DNA of 64,000 bases from Larkinella rosea (GCF_003858635.1 NZ_RQJO01000008.1:310001-374000), one strand, 5' to 3'; shown: positions 48,994 through 58,720, counted from the stretch's first letter. Program-made: numbers and translations. Notes: generated from the letters alone by a model not told the origin.

Positions 48994-50067
48994 ATGAACA
49001 TAGCCTTAGTAACGGGTTCCGCCGGATTAATTGGCAGTGAGTCAGTGGCGTTCTTCGCCGACAAGTTTGATTTAGTCATTGGAATTGATAACAACCTGCG
49101 TCAGTATTTCTTCGGAACCGACGCTTCGACCGAATGGAACCGGAATCGGCTGGCAGAGGCCTATCCGAACTACGAACACTACACGGCCGACATTCGCAAG
49201 GTGGAAGAACTGGAGCCGATTTTCAAGAAATACGGCACCGACATCACCCTGATCGTGCATACAGCCGCTCAGCCCAGCCACGACTGGGCCGCCCGCGAAC
49301 CGTTCACGGATTTCTCCGTCAACGCCACTGGCACGCTGAACATGCTCGAAATGACGCGTCAGAATTGCCCGGAAGCGGTTTTTATCTTTACCTCGACCAA
49401 CAAAGTTTACGGCGATAACCCAAACTACCTGCCGCTGATCGAAACCGAAACCCGCTGGGAAATCGACGAAAATCACCCGTATTTCAAAAACGGTATCGAC
49501 GAGCAAATGTCCATCGACCACACCAAGCACTCACTGTTCGGTGCGTCGAAAGTGGCTGCCGATATTCTGGTACAGGAATATGGTCGGTATTTCGGCATGA
49601 AAACCGGTATTTTCCGGGGCGGCTGTTTGACGGGCCCCAACCACTCGGGCGCGCAGTTGCACGGTTTTCTGTCGTACCTGATGAAATGTGCGATTACCGG
49701 TAATCACTACACCATTTTCGGTTACAAAGGGAAACAGGTTCGCGACAATATTCACAGCTACGACCTGGTGAACATGTTCTGGCATTATTACCAAAACCCA
49801 CGGGCGGGCGAAGTCTACAACGCCGGGGGGGGCCGGTACGCCAACTGTTCGATGCTGGAAGGCATTGCCATTTGCGAAGAAATTTCGGGCAACAAAATGA
49901 GCTACAGCTATTCCGAAACCAACCGCATCGGTGACCACATCTGGTACATCTCAGACTTATCGAAATTCAAAGAGCATTATCCGGGCTGGAACTGGACGTA
50001 TGACCTGAAACAAACGCTCGTGCAAATCCACGACGGTATGGTGCAACGGCTGCAGCTCCAAAAATAA
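48994..50067 (+). CDS. NAD-dependent epimerase/dehydratase, CDP-paratose 2-epimerase-like
   Basis: A 357-aa extended short-chain dehydrogenase. GSAGLIGSE (8-16) is the NAD-binding loop. [25 protein letters not shown], and [26 protein letters not shown] cover the active site. The usual YxxxK is FGASK here, so the catalytic Tyr is Phe; I recall this as shared by relatives annotated CDP-tyvelose/paratose epimerases. [18 protein letters not shown] is the sugar-nucleotide binding part. It probably converts a nucleotide sugar for surface glycan synthesis. A terminator follows. Confidence 0.85.
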   Translation: MNIALVTGSAGLIGSESVAFFADKFDLVIGIDNNLRQYFFGTDASTEWNRNRLAEAYPNYEHYTADIRKVEELEPIFKKYGTDITLIVHTAAQPSHDWAAREPFTDFSVNATGTLNMLEMTRQNCPEAVFIFTSTNKVYGDNPNYLPLIETETRWEIDENHPYFKNGIDEQMSIDHTKHSLFGASKVAADILVQEYGRYFGMKTGIFRGGCLTGPNHSGAQLHGFLSYLMKCAITGNHYTIFGYKGKQVRDNIHSYDLVNMFWHYYQNPRAGEVYNAGGGRYANCSMLEGIAICEEISGNKMSYSYSETNRIGDHIWYISDLSKFKEHYPGWNWTYDLKQTLVQIHDGMVQRLQLQK

Positions 50068-50079
50068 ATGGAATGACCC

Positions 50080-50117
50080 AAAAGCAAGTGTGTCAGTTTT
50101 GATGCACTTGCTTTTTT
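50080..50117 (+). terminator. intrinsic terminator after the epimerase gene
   Basis: AAAAGCAAGTG (50080-50090) pairs with CACTTGCTTTT (50105-50115), followed by T residues. Confidence 0.85.
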
Positions 50118-50178
50118 ATGAATAAAACCCCGAAATTGCGCCGGACTGCCGTCCGCTTTTGATCTTAATCAACCGACC

Positions 50179-51846
50179 ATGCTTGCCGTAAATTTGTTAA
50201 AAACGCCCATTTTCTGGGAACTGGCAGGTTGGCTCGCATTTCTGGTCGTTGGCGGTTTATGCATCCTCAGTGATTTCCGGCGGCAACTGCCCCGCTGGCA
50301 GCAAATCGGATTGCTACTGGCCCTGGTCGGCTTTTTAGTTACTAACCGCCTGCTGCTGCTCTTCTTCAACCGCGAACTGAATCCCGACGAAAGCCAGTTG
50401 CTGTCACAGGCAATTACACTTTTTCACCACCCGGTTTACTGGCAATCGACCGATGGCGCAACGATGGGGCCGCTGAGTTCCTATTTTGCCTCGCTTCCGG
50501 CCTATCTGGGCCATCCGCTGGATTACATCGCCCTGCGCCGAACGGCTTTTTTCTGTCTGTTGGTCACGTTGATCAGCGGTTATTTCACGATTGAGAACCT
50601 CTTCAATCCACGAACCGCCCGGCTGGCGTTGCTTCCCGGGTTTGCGTTTCTGGCCTTTACCTACAACCACGACTTTCTGCACGCGACCAACGAACAACTC
50701 TCGCTGGCCCTGCTCGGATTGACTTTCTGGCAATATTCGCGACTCTGGCGCAAACAGACGTTCGATTCGGTGGGCGGCATGGCGGTTTTGAGTTTCATCA
50801 GTAGTCTGATTCCGTTTGCCAAATTGCAGGGCGTCCCAACGGCGCTGGTGATTGTCGCGGCTGGGCTCCTCGGTTTGTGGAGTCAACGCCAAAAATTGAC
50901 TGCTCCCCGGTTTTGGTCGGCGCTGGTTGGGCTGGTCGCAGGCGGTGTAGCATTTCCGCTGCTGGTCGTTTTCCTGACGTGGCAGTTCGGTGTTTTCGAA
51001 GATTTCAAGCAGTTTTATCTATTTGGCAACCTGAGCTACAGTGCGGGAGCCAGCTTCTGGGATTACCTGATCCGGTTTCCGGCTTTTGTGATTCGTACCA
51101 CCGACTTTCTGGTTTTTCTGATTCCAACCTTTGGCCTGCTGATTGCCGGCGTCCTGTTGGGCCGAAAAGACGAGAAAAAGAACGGGCTGCTGGTATTCAT
51201 TCTGGCGTCGCTGGTGGCGAGTGGGTATGCGGTCATCAAACCGGGGAGCGAGTTTATGCACTACCTGCTGTATCTGGTTACCCCGGTTTGTCTGCTGAAT
51301 GCCTGGTTCATCGACCGGCTTATGTCTCCGGTTTTTACCGGTGCCTGGGTTGCGCTGATTGGCCTTTGTTTTGGCGTAAACGCTGCGATGCAGCACGGTA
51401 AATTGGCGCTGGAACCCTTGAACGCGTACCGGCTGCAACCGTTTCAGTTGCAGCAGCTATTCATTTCACCCACTTCGCAGGCGGTTCAGAAATACGCCCG
51501 ATCGGGCGAGGATCTGGTGGTGTGGGGTTGGGCACCGCGCTACAATGTCGAAATGCAGATGCCACAGGGGGTTTGCGACAATCACACGATCCGGTGCATC
51601 ATTGGCGGAGCCGAAGCGCAGAAAATTCACCGCGCCCGATACATACGAAATATTACGGCTTCGCGCCCACCGGTGTTTCTGGATGCAGTTGGCCCGAATT
51701 CGTTCTGGCTCAGCGATCGGGCCACGCAGGGCTACGAGAATTTTCCGGAGTTACGAAACTTCATCGATACGAATTATCGCTTTGCCGGTGAAACTGATAA
51801 AAACCGCATTTACATCCGCACGGATCGGTTGAGTCAGCAAAACTAG
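50179..51846 (+). CDS. membrane glycosyltransferase-like protein (PMT/ArnT type, GT39/83 fold)
   Basis: A 555-aa polytopic membrane protein with about ten to twelve hydrophobic segments (first at about 14-33, then 45-62). An early loop contains RELNPDESQLLSQA, where Asp-Glu matches the catalytic DE of lipid-linked sugar GT-C enzymes. The C-terminus is a soluble periplasmic domain (VVWGWAPRYNVEMQMPQG). It probably transfers a sugar from a polyprenyl-phosphate donor in the periplasm. It sits among glycosyltransferase genes. Confidence 0.75.
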   Translation: MLAVNLLKTPIFWELAGWLAFLVVGGLCILSDFRRQLPRWQQIGLLLALVGFLVTNRLLLLFFNRELNPDESQLLSQAITLFHHPVYWQSTDGATMGPLSSYFASLPAYLGHPLDYIALRRTAFFCLLVTLISGYFTIENLFNPRTARLALLPGFAFLAFTYNHDFLHATNEQLSLALLGLTFWQYSRLWRKQTFDSVGGMAVLSFISSLIPFAKLQGVPTALVIVAAGLLGLWSQRQKLTAPRFWSALVGLVAGGVAFPLLVVFLTWQFGVFEDFKQFYLFGNLSYSAGASFWDYLIRFPAFVIRTTDFLVFLIPTFGLLIAGVLLGRKDEKKNGLLVFILASLVASGYAVIKPGSEFMHYLLYLVTPVCLLNAWFIDRLMSPVFTGAWVALIGLCFGVNAAMQHGKLALEPLNAYRLQPFQLQQLFISPTSQAVQKYARSGEDLVVWGWAPRYNVEMQMPQGVCDNHTIRCIIGGAEAQKIHRARYIRNITASRPPVFLDAVGPNSFWLSDRATQGYENFPELRNFIDTNYRFAGETDKNRIYIRTDRLSQQN

Positions 51847-51944
51847 GTTCTTATTTAGAGCTTATCGTTTAAGGTCAACGCTACAAATGATAAACTTTAT
51901 ACCAGAAACGCTAAACTAAATACTTAAAAACGGTTTACCTGTTT

Positions 51945-52895
51945 ATGTGGATTAAAAAAGGATTGATTTATAAAACCGACGGCCAGATGCCGTTCAGCCG
52001 TACGCACGCGCAGGTTCCGTTTGCTTTTCCGCTCGACGACCAGCGGCTGCGGGTTTATTTTGCCACCCGCGATGAAAACCGCTCATCGTCTACTTCCTTC
52101 GTTGAACTGGACGCCAACGATTTTTCGAAGGTGCTGTACGTGCACGACAAACCGTGTCTGAGCAAAGGTGCCGTCGGCATGTTCGATGAAACCGGGGCCA
52201 TGCCGTCGTGGTTTATCAAACGCGGAGACGAAATCTGGTTGTATTACACGGGCTGGAATAAAAGCGAAACCGCCTGGTATCGGCTGGCCATTGGTCTGGC
52301 CATCAGCCGCGACGGCGGTTTGACGTTTGAACGCGCTTTCGACGGACCCTTGCTCGACCGCTCCATCTACGACCAGGTCTGGATTGCGCAGCCCTGCGTG
52401 ATGGTCGAAACCGACGCCGATGGCACCGAACGCTGGCGGATGTGGTACCTGTCGTGTACGAAAATCGAAATCATCAACGGCCACCCGGAACCGTTTTACA
52501 ACGTTAAATACGCCGAGTCGAAAGACGGGATTACCTGGGAGCGAACCGGTATTACCTGCGTTGGTTACAATGAATTTACGGACGCCATTGGTCGCCCGGC
52601 AGTGGTTAAAGACGGGGATTTGTACAAAATGTATTACTCCTACCGGAGCGCAACTGACTTCCGGACGAGCGTGGAGAAAAGCTACCGCATCGGATATGCG
52701 GAGTCGACGGACGGAATTACCTGGGACCGGAAAGACGACCAGGCCGGAATCGACCGCTCGGCGGAAGGATGGGATTCGGCGATGATGGATTATTGCCATC
52801 TTTTTCAGCATCAGGGCCAGTGGAATATGCTCTACAACGGCAACGGATTCGGCGCTTCGGGCTTCGGATACGCCGTTCAGGAAAGCGAACAATAA
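51945..52895 (+). CDS. five-bladed beta-propeller glycosidase-like protein (GH43/GH130-like)
   Basis: A 316-aa protein without signal peptide. Repeated blade motifs are visible: IWLYYTGWNKS, RLAIGLAISRDGGLTFER, NVKYAESKDGITWER, YKMYYSYRS and IGYAESTDGITWDRKD, as in GH43/GH32/GH130-type propellers. Located in a glycan-synthesis group and cytoplasmic, it is more likely a phosphorylase-like or sugar-modifying relative than a digestive enzyme. Catalytic residues cannot be assigned by eye. Confidence 0.65.
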   Translation: MWIKKGLIYKTDGQMPFSRTHAQVPFAFPLDDQRLRVYFATRDENRSSSTSFVELDANDFSKVLYVHDKPCLSKGAVGMFDETGAMPSWFIKRGDEIWLYYTGWNKSETAWYRLAIGLAISRDGGLTFERAFDGPLLDRSIYDQVWIAQPCVMVETDADGTERWRMWYLSCTKIEIINGHPEPFYNVKYAESKDGITWERTGITCVGYNEFTDAIGRPAVVKDGDLYKMYYSYRSATDFRTSVEKSYRIGYAESTDGITWDRKDDQAGIDRSAEGWDSAMMDYCHLFQHQGQWNMLYNGNGFGASGFGYAVQESEQ

Positions 52896-52970
52896 GGAAT
52901 TGTGCCATAACCGCTTACCAGCCGAAAGCCTTAAAAACGGTGTTCATTTACTAAAATGCCGCTGATTAAG

Positions 52971-53001
52971 TTGACATTACCACCAAGGTACGGTACCTTT
53001 G
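52971..53001 (+). promoter_or_regulatory. Bacteroidota-type promoter for the PhyH-GT-GT operon
   Basis: TTG at 52971-52973 and TACCTTTG at 52994-53001, 20 nt apart; the ATG at 53066 is 64 nt downstream. Confidence 0.65.
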
Positions 53002-53065
53002 TTACTATCGATTCATATATTGCAAATTAGTATAGTACTATTTTTCAATCATATTCATACCTGCC

Positions 53066-53881
53066 ATGTCATCACTGCGCGAATCCTATAAAGAGAACGG
53101 ATATGTTTTGTTGAGAAATTTTCTGGACAAAGACCTGATTCAGGCCATCCACCGGGAGGGGCGTCAGATCTTTGCGTACCAGATTCAGCGCACCTTGGGC
53201 GAATCGGTGGATATTGACGATCTGCCTTCGTTCGAGCAGGCGATGTACCGGTTTTTTGCCGCCGACTTTACGGCTTTTGCCAACACCGGCAAGCAGGTTC
53301 AGCACATGGTTTCGCTGCACCGGTTGGGTACGGATTCACGCATTACCGATACGCTGAAAGAACTCGGACTCGACTATCCCGTCATCGGCGTTCGGCCCGC
53401 GATGATGTTCAACAGCCGCCACTTGGCCAAACGCGACGATTACTGGCGGTTGGGCGCCCACCAGGACTGGCGGACCGGCCAGGGGTCGCTCGACAGCGTG
53501 GTGGTTTGGTTTCCGCTCGTACCGGCCGGATCTGATCTGGGTGCGCTGCAAATTCTGCCCGGTAGCCACAAGAAAGGCTTATACGACTCTACTTCCGTCG
53601 ATTATATCGGCACGATCCCCGACGAACTGCTGACGGACAATTGGCAGCAACTGGAATTCGAAGTGGGCGACGTGCTGTTTTTCTCGGCGTTTCTGGTGCA
53701 CCGCTCCGGGCTTAACTCCACGGAATCGGTACGGTGGTCGGTACAACTTCGGTATAACAACTTATTGGAAAACACCTTCATCGAACGCGGCTATCCATTA
53801 GCCTATATTTACAAACCGCAGGCCGAGCTGATTACACCGGATTTTCCGGCGGTTAATCAGATGAATGAAATCTTCAACTGA
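53066..53881 (+). CDS. phytanoyl-CoA dioxygenase (PhyH) family Fe(II)/2-oxoglutarate oxygenase
   Basis: A 271-aa double-stranded beta-helix enzyme. The iron ligands are visible: HxD in LGAHQDWRTG and the distal His in FLVHRSGLN, with Arg in RWSVQLRYN for 2-oxoglutarate. In glycan loci such proteins hydroxylate or epimerise sugars or lipids. The stop (TGA 53879-53881) is one base before the next ATG, so it starts an operon with two glycosyltransferases. Confidence 0.85.
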   Translation: MSSLRESYKENGYVLLRNFLDKDLIQAIHREGRQIFAYQIQRTLGESVDIDDLPSFEQAMYRFFAADFTAFANTGKQVQHMVSLHRLGTDSRITDTLKELGLDYPVIGVRPAMMFNSRHLAKRDDYWRLGAHQDWRTGQGSLDSVVVWFPLVPAGSDLGALQILPGSHKKGLYDSTSVDYIGTIPDELLTDNWQQLEFEVGDVLFFSAFLVHRSGLNSTESVRWSVQLRYNNLLENTFIERGYPLAYIYKPQAELITPDFPAVNQMNEIFN

Positions 53882-53882
53882 G

Positions 53883-54854
53883 ATGAAGGTCAGTGTTTCC
53901 ATCGTCACGTACAATCACGCGAAGTTCGTTCGGCAGACGTTAGACAGTGTGTTGTGTCAGCAGACGAATTTCGACTTTGAAATTATTGTAGGCGACGATC
54001 TGTCCAAAGACAATACCCGCGAAATTCTGGCGGAATACCAGGCTCGTTACCCCGATAAAATCCGGTTGTTGCTGCATCCGCAGAATATGGGCAATAACGG
54101 AATGTATAACGCACTGGCGACCTTCAAGGAAGCGCGGGGCGAATACATTGCCCAGATGGACGGGGACGACTACTGGATCAATCCCCATAAATTACAAAAA
54201 CAGGCCGACATGCTCGACCAGCATCCGGAGTATTCGGCCTGTTTCACGAATGCCCTGAAAGTGTTCGAAGATGAGCAGTATGAGCCGTTTGTGCTGGTCG
54301 ATGAGAAAAAACCGTTCTATACCGTCGACGATCTGATTGGTGAGGAGGAGATTTTTTTCATGGCTACTTCCAGTATCATGTTTCGGAAAAATGCCATTCC
54401 GGAATATCCGGCCTGGTACTACCAATCCCAGAGTGGCGACATTCCGCGGAATGTGTTGCTGGCCAAGGCCGGGCCGATTGGGTACATTGACGAAACCATG
54501 TCGGTTTACCGGAAAAACCGGGCCGGAGCCAGTTATTCGGATAATGAAAAAGACCGGGCGTTTCTGAATAACCGGATTTTGATGTATTCCAATATCAATC
54601 AGGAACTGGATTACAAGTATGATAAGTTGCTGCGTAAGAACATTGCCCGTTATTATAAGCTGATGCTTGAAGCCAATCAGTACAAGGATAGTTATTTCCG
54701 GCGGGCGGGCGTGGCGTTAAAGTACCTTTATCTGGGCAAACCCAAACCGGAAGTAGCCAAGGAGATCATACAAAATTATATTTTACCGGCTCCGGTCATG
54801 AAGTTATACAGCGCCATCCGGTTAATGCCTCATCGTTTAATGGATCGATCATGA
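53883..54854 (+). CDS. GT2-family glycosyltransferase
   Basis: A 323-aa GT-A enzyme: MKVSVSIVTYNHAKFVRQTL, IIVGDDLSKDNTREIL, and YIAQMDGDDYWINPHKLQ with the metal-binding DGDD. The start at 53883 directly follows the PhyH stop; an in-frame ATG at 53865 would overlap it. The C-terminus is helical without clear membrane segments. It overlaps the next gene by four nucleotides (ATGA). Donor and acceptor are unknown. Confidence 0.88.
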   Translation: MKVSVSIVTYNHAKFVRQTLDSVLCQQTNFDFEIIVGDDLSKDNTREILAEYQARYPDKIRLLLHPQNMGNNGMYNALATFKEARGEYIAQMDGDDYWINPHKLQKQADMLDQHPEYSACFTNALKVFEDEQYEPFVLVDEKKPFYTVDDLIGEEEIFFMATSSIMFRKNAIPEYPAWYYQSQSGDIPRNVLLAKAGPIGYIDETMSVYRKNRAGASYSDNEKDRAFLNNRILMYSNINQELDYKYDKLLRKNIARYYKLMLEANQYKDSYFRRAGVALKYLYLGKPKPEVAKEIIQNYILPAPVMKLYSAIRLMPHRLMDRS

Positions 54855-55615
54855 AGCTAAGTGTAGTTATTCCCGCATATAACGAACAGGATTCCATTCC
54901 GGAAACGCTGCGGTCGTTGTACGTCACGCTGTCGAAATACGGTATTCCGCACGAAATTTTCGTTACCAACGATAACTCCAAAGACCGCACGGCCGAAGTA
55001 CTGGATCAGTTGATGCTCGAAATTCCGACGCTGGTTTACCAGACCAATCCCGGTCCGAACGGTTTCGGGTATGCGGTTCGTTACGGCCTGGAGCGGTTTT
55101 CGGGCGACTGCGTAGCGGTTTTCATGGCCGATATGTCCGACGATCCGGAGGATCTCGTGAAGTTCTACAACAAAATGCTGGAAGGCGATTATGATTGCGT
55201 TTTCGGCAGCCGCTGGAACAAGGGCGGTAAAGTGGTCGATTACCCGCAATTGAAGAAATACATCAACCGGCTGGCTAATTTCATCATTCGGATAACGATG
55301 GGCATTCGGTACAACGACACCACCAACGCCTTCAAGCTCTACAAACGGGAGACGATGGAAGGGCTGAAGCCGTTTCTGTCACCGCACTTTAATCTTACCG
55401 TTGAATTACCGTTGAAAGCGATGGTGCGCGGCTACACCTTCGCGGTGGTACCCAATAGCTGGACCAACCGGAAATACGGCGAATCGAAGCTGAAAATCAA
55501 GGAGATGGGTAGCCGGTATTTCTTCATTCTGATGTACTGCCTGATCGAGAAATTCTTCTCGCGCGGGGATTTCCGGAAAAAAACCGCCAAGCCAAGCGTG
55601 CCGGTAAGCCGATAG
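54851..55615 (+). CDS. GT2-family glycosyltransferase, dolichyl-phosphate-mannose-synthase-like
   Basis: A 254-aa enzyme: MKLSVVIPAYNEQDSIPETL, IFVTNDNSKDRTAEVL, VAVFMADMSDDPEDLV with the DxxDD metal site, and SRWNKGGKVVDYP, NDTTNAFKLYKRET, SWTNRKYGESKLKIKEMG. It has the layout of polyprenyl-phosphate hexose synthases and could use GDP-mannose made by ManC to supply the membrane GT-C enzyme at 50179. It is the last gene of the operon that begins at 53066. Confidence 0.87.
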   Translation: MKLSVVIPAYNEQDSIPETLRSLYVTLSKYGIPHEIFVTNDNSKDRTAEVLDQLMLEIPTLVYQTNPGPNGFGYAVRYGLERFSGDCVAVFMADMSDDPEDLVKFYNKMLEGDYDCVFGSRWNKGGKVVDYPQLKKYINRLANFIIRITMGIRYNDTTNAFKLYKRETMEGLKPFLSPHFNLTVELPLKAMVRGYTFAVVPNSWTNRKYGESKLKIKEMGSRYFFILMYCLIEKFFSRGDFRKKTAKPSVPVSR

Positions 55616-55657
55616 TTTTGATTTCACTATTTCTAACCCTCTGTCTTTACTATTCAA

Positions 55658-56701
55658 ATGTCTGTTTTAAATCTTGTGCCCGTTCTGGCTGGAGCAGGAC
55701 TGCTTCTGTTTTCCTGTAAGCCTTCTTCTGAGGACTCGGCTATTGTTCCCACAACCAAAAATCCTGATCAATATTCGTACTCATACAGCACATTAACGGG
55801 TGGAAAAGCTGGGTTGGTCGACGGGAAACTAGCGGATGCGCTCTTTAACAAGCCGGGCGCTTTGGCTATCGATTCGAAAGATAACCTGTATCTTGTTGAT
55901 CAGGGAAATTATGCCATCCGGGTCATTTCTCCCGATGGCACCGTTAACACCCTGAAAAATAATCTGGGTAAAAAACTAGATATCAATTACAGTACCAAAG
56001 GTGCAGTAATTGGAAAAGATGGCACTTTGTATCTGGCTGAAGGTACGAGCGTTGCTAAAGTTACCAAAGATGGGGTTAAAACGACGCTCAGCGGGACTAC
56101 CATCGGCCTGGAGCCGGGTGGATACAAGGATGGTAAAGGTGAGAATGCCCGTTTTCGCACTTTGAATGGGATTGCTTTCTATGGTGATGAATTACTGGTG
56201 ACCGACACTGATAATCAGGTGATTCGAAAAGTAACTCTGGATGGAACCGTTACCACCTTTGCTGGGATTGCAAACAAGAACGGTTTTCAGGAAGGGCCTG
56301 TTGACAAGGCTACTTTTTATTATCCAGCGGGTATTGGGCTGGATAGTAAGAAAAATGTATATATCAGTCAGCATTTTGGAAACGATATCCGCAAAATTTC
56401 GACGGACGGAAAAGTCCAGCGATTCACTGGTAACGGAGTAGGTGGTTACAATGACGGCGATAGTAAGAATGCCAGTTTCAATTCTCCCATCGGTTTGTTT
56501 GTAACTCCAGCTGGCTTTTTGCTCGTAGCCGACGTTATCAACAGCAGCATTCGTCTTGTATCTCCCACCGGCGATGTTACGACCTTATACAAAGGGAAAA
56601 AGGGACTTGACGCCCTCGATGACGTTGTTATGGATTCTAAAGGGAACATCTATTTTACGGAGCCCGGTACTAATTCGATCGGCAAGCTGACAGCTAAATA
56701 G
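55658..56701 (+). CDS. NHL-repeat beta-propeller lipoprotein
   Basis: A 347-aa protein with lipoprotein signal (VLAGAGLLLFSCKPS). Six or so NHL-type blades follow, recognisable as NKPGALAIDSKDNLYLVDQGNYAIRVIS, RTLNGIAFYGDELLVTDTDNQVIRKV, FYYPAGIGLDSKKNVYISQHFG and similar (shown in part). NHL propellers on the cell surface bind proteins or glycans; some have lactonase-like or lyase activity. No specific function can be named. Confidence 0.82.
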   Translation: MSVLNLVPVLAGAGLLLFSCKPSSEDSAIVPTTKNPDQYSYSYSTLTGGKAGLVDGKLADALFNKPGALAIDSKDNLYLVDQGNYAIRVISPDGTVNTLKNNLGKKLDINYSTKGAVIGKDGTLYLAEGTSVAKVTKDGVKTTLSGTTIGLEPGGYKDGKGENARFRTLNGIAFYGDELLVTDTDNQVIRKVTLDGTVTTFAGIANKNGFQEGPVDKATFYYPAGIGLDSKKNVYISQHFGNDIRKISTDGKVQRFTGNGVGGYNDGDSKNASFNSPIGLFVTPAGFLLVADVINSSIRLVSPTGDVTTLYKGKKGLDALDDVVMDSKGNIYFTEPGTNSIGKLTAK

Positions 56702-56765
56702 CGGTTTTACCAGGGATGAACACCTTCGCTTATCTGATTTTCTCTTTACTGAACAATCCAGGCAA

Positions 56766-57575
56766 ATGGTTAGCGATGCGTCGACTCCCGAACAGCTTCT
56801 TGACGAAAATTTCAATCGGCACGTCCGGTTTTTCCCATCCCAAACCGCGGGCATGGATGTTCGGGTCATGAATGATATCCTGGTGGTCAATTCGCAGTTG
56901 GCGTCCGACACGTTCAATATTGTTCATATTCCGAACGCTTCTCGGCCCGGTTTGGCCGATCTGAAAACCGTTGTCGATTACACGGTTCATTCAGGGCTTC
57001 CCTTCTGTTTCTGGCTCAGTGAAACCGCCGCGACCGAAACCACCGTCGCGAATTTACGGCAACTGGGTGCGGCTTGCGTGGGTCAGGACCCGGGCATGAT
57101 TCTGTCGCTCGACGCCTATATCCCGATTGATAATGAGCATCAGGACGAAATCAGAATTGTAAAAAACCGGAAAGAACTGGCCGACTTTGCTACCGTGATT
57201 GCCCAGAACTGGAAACCGGCAGATGAGAACGTACTGCGTTATTACCAAAACGTGGCGCCGGTTTTGTTAGCTGCTCCGGACACAGTTTTGATGGTTTGTT
57301 ACCGGAATAGCCAACCCGTTTCCGTTATTGAATTATTTCCGACCAACAATCAAATCATTGGCATCTACAGCCTGGCGACGCTCCGGGAATTTCGGGGGCA
57401 GGGAATTGGGACGGTTTTGATGCGCCACGCGCTCAATTACGCCAAACAGACCGGTTATAAAACCGCCTTGCTCCAGTCGTCCGAAGACGGTTTCCGGATT
57501 TATCAGAAGTTTGGTTATCGGGTTGTGACGATGTATTATGAGTATCAGCTTGTCGGATCAGCCGCAGCAAATTAG
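56766..57575 (+). CDS. GNAT-family N-acetyltransferase
   Basis: A 269-aa protein; residues about 150-265 are a GNAT domain with the acetyl-CoA loop REFRGQGIGTVLMRHAL (Q/RxxGxG/A) and the C-terminal FRIYQKFGYRVV. The N-terminal 140 residues are a degenerate half with similar fold and no acetyl-CoA motif. The substrate is unknown. Confidence 0.82.
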   Translation: MVSDASTPEQLLDENFNRHVRFFPSQTAGMDVRVMNDILVVNSQLASDTFNIVHIPNASRPGLADLKTVVDYTVHSGLPFCFWLSETAATETTVANLRQLGAACVGQDPGMILSLDAYIPIDNEHQDEIRIVKNRKELADFATVIAQNWKPADENVLRYYQNVAPVLLAAPDTVLMVCYRNSQPVSVIELFPTNNQIIGIYSLATLREFRGQGIGTVLMRHALNYAKQTGYKTALLQSSEDGFRIYQKFGYRVVTMYYEYQLVGSAAAN

Positions 57576-57643
57576 CCGTTTGCTCCAATTACCATTCCTT
57601 TAATTTTATTTCGTTGATCCGGTAATCAACCGAAAAAGTAAAA

Positions 57644-57687
57644 CCTGAAAGCAGCGGGTAGAGCAAACCGTTTTACCCGCTTTCAGG
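57644..57687 (+). promoter_or_regulatory. stem-loop in the cysE leader
   Basis: CCTGAAAG-CAG-CGGGTA (57644-57660) pairs with TACCCGCTTTCAGG (57674-57687) apart from a three-base bulge. It ends 20 nt before the cysE ATG and lacks a T-run. It could be a leader RNA structure or a weak terminator for the GNAT gene. It does not match a riboswitch I know. Confidence 0.45.
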
Positions 57688-57707
57688 AGTGTTAATGCAT
57701 CGCAGCC

Positions 57708-58523
57708 ATGTCAACTGTCAATACTTTTATCGATTTACTCCATCAGACGCACAAAGCCGAATGGGAAGCCACGCCCAAGATTCAGGATGCCATTGCCTGG
57801 CTGGATAATCTCTTTGAGTTTCTGTTTCCCAATAACCGCTTACACAAAAAGGAAACCTACATCGGTATCCTGAAAAAGAACCAGATCGATCTGGAGAATA
57901 TTCTGCTGAGCTATCTGGACCCGGAACAGGTTGATATTGAAGAAACCGTAGCGGCTTTTTATGAGTCGCTGGAAACGATTTACAAGAGCCTCCGGCTGGA
58001 TGCGAACAAAATCAATGAATTTGATCCGGCATCGACCAGCGTTCACAAAGTAATTGTCTCGTATCCCGGTTTTTACGCCATTGCCGTGTATCGGATTGCG
58101 CACCGGCTGACGGAATTGAACATCCCGGTTCTGCCCCGAATCCTGAGTGAAAATGCCCACCGCAACACCGGCTCGGACATTCATCCGGCGGCCCGGATTG
58201 GCGTTCCGTTCATGATCGACCACAGTACGGGTATTGTCATTGGCGCAACGTCCGTCATCGGCAATAATGTCTCGATTTATCAGGGTGTGACGCTGGGCGC
58301 GTTGCAGGTTGCCAAAGACCTGGCCGAAACCAAACGCCATCCGACGGTGGAAGACAACGTCATTATTTACGCCCGCACCACGATTCTCGGTGGCAAAACC
58401 GTCATCGGCAAAAACAGCGTGATCGGCGGCAGTGTGTTTTTAACCAAAAGTGTGGCCCCCAATTCGCAGGTATTCAATACGCACCAGCTTCGGATTGAAG
58501 TTAAACAACCCCTTCTGGACTAG
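57708..58523 (+). CDS. cysE: serine O-acetyltransferase
   Basis: A 271-aa left-handed beta-helix enzyme that makes O-acetylserine for cysteine synthesis. The hexapeptide repeats are visible (DIHPAARIGVPFMIDHSTGIV, IGATSVIGNNVSIYQGVTLGA, ILGGKTVIGKNSVIGGSVFL), with the catalytic His in MIDHSTG and the His in RIAHRL. The N-terminal alpha domain is long, as in EpsC/CysE forms of Bacteroidota. Confidence 0.93.
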   Translation: MSTVNTFIDLLHQTHKAEWEATPKIQDAIAWLDNLFEFLFPNNRLHKKETYIGILKKNQIDLENILLSYLDPEQVDIEETVAAFYESLETIYKSLRLDANKINEFDPASTSVHKVIVSYPGFYAIAVYRIAHRLTELNIPVLPRILSENAHRNTGSDIHPAARIGVPFMIDHSTGIVIGATSVIGNNVSIYQGVTLGALQVAKDLAETKRHPTVEDNVIIYARTTILGGKTVIGKNSVIGGSVFLTKSVAPNSQVFNTHQLRIEVKQPLLD

Positions 58524-58524
58524 G

Positions 58525-58545
58525 GCGGTTTAACAGAACCGCTTT
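58525..58545 (+). terminator. weak terminator after cysE
   Basis: GCGGTT (58525-58530) pairs with AACCGC (58537-58542) and is followed by only three T residues. Confidence 0.4.
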
Positions 58546-58720
58546 ATCCGCGCAAATTCTGATACCAATTAAGCACTGAAAACCACCCGTTGTGCCTTCA
58601 AAGCAGCCGGTTAAAAGTTCACGTTTAACGGAGGGTATTCGTATACCTACCTTTACGCTACAATTGCCGAATGGAGTTGAATCGGCACGTTATACACACG
58701 ATAAACTGGAAATTTAGAAA

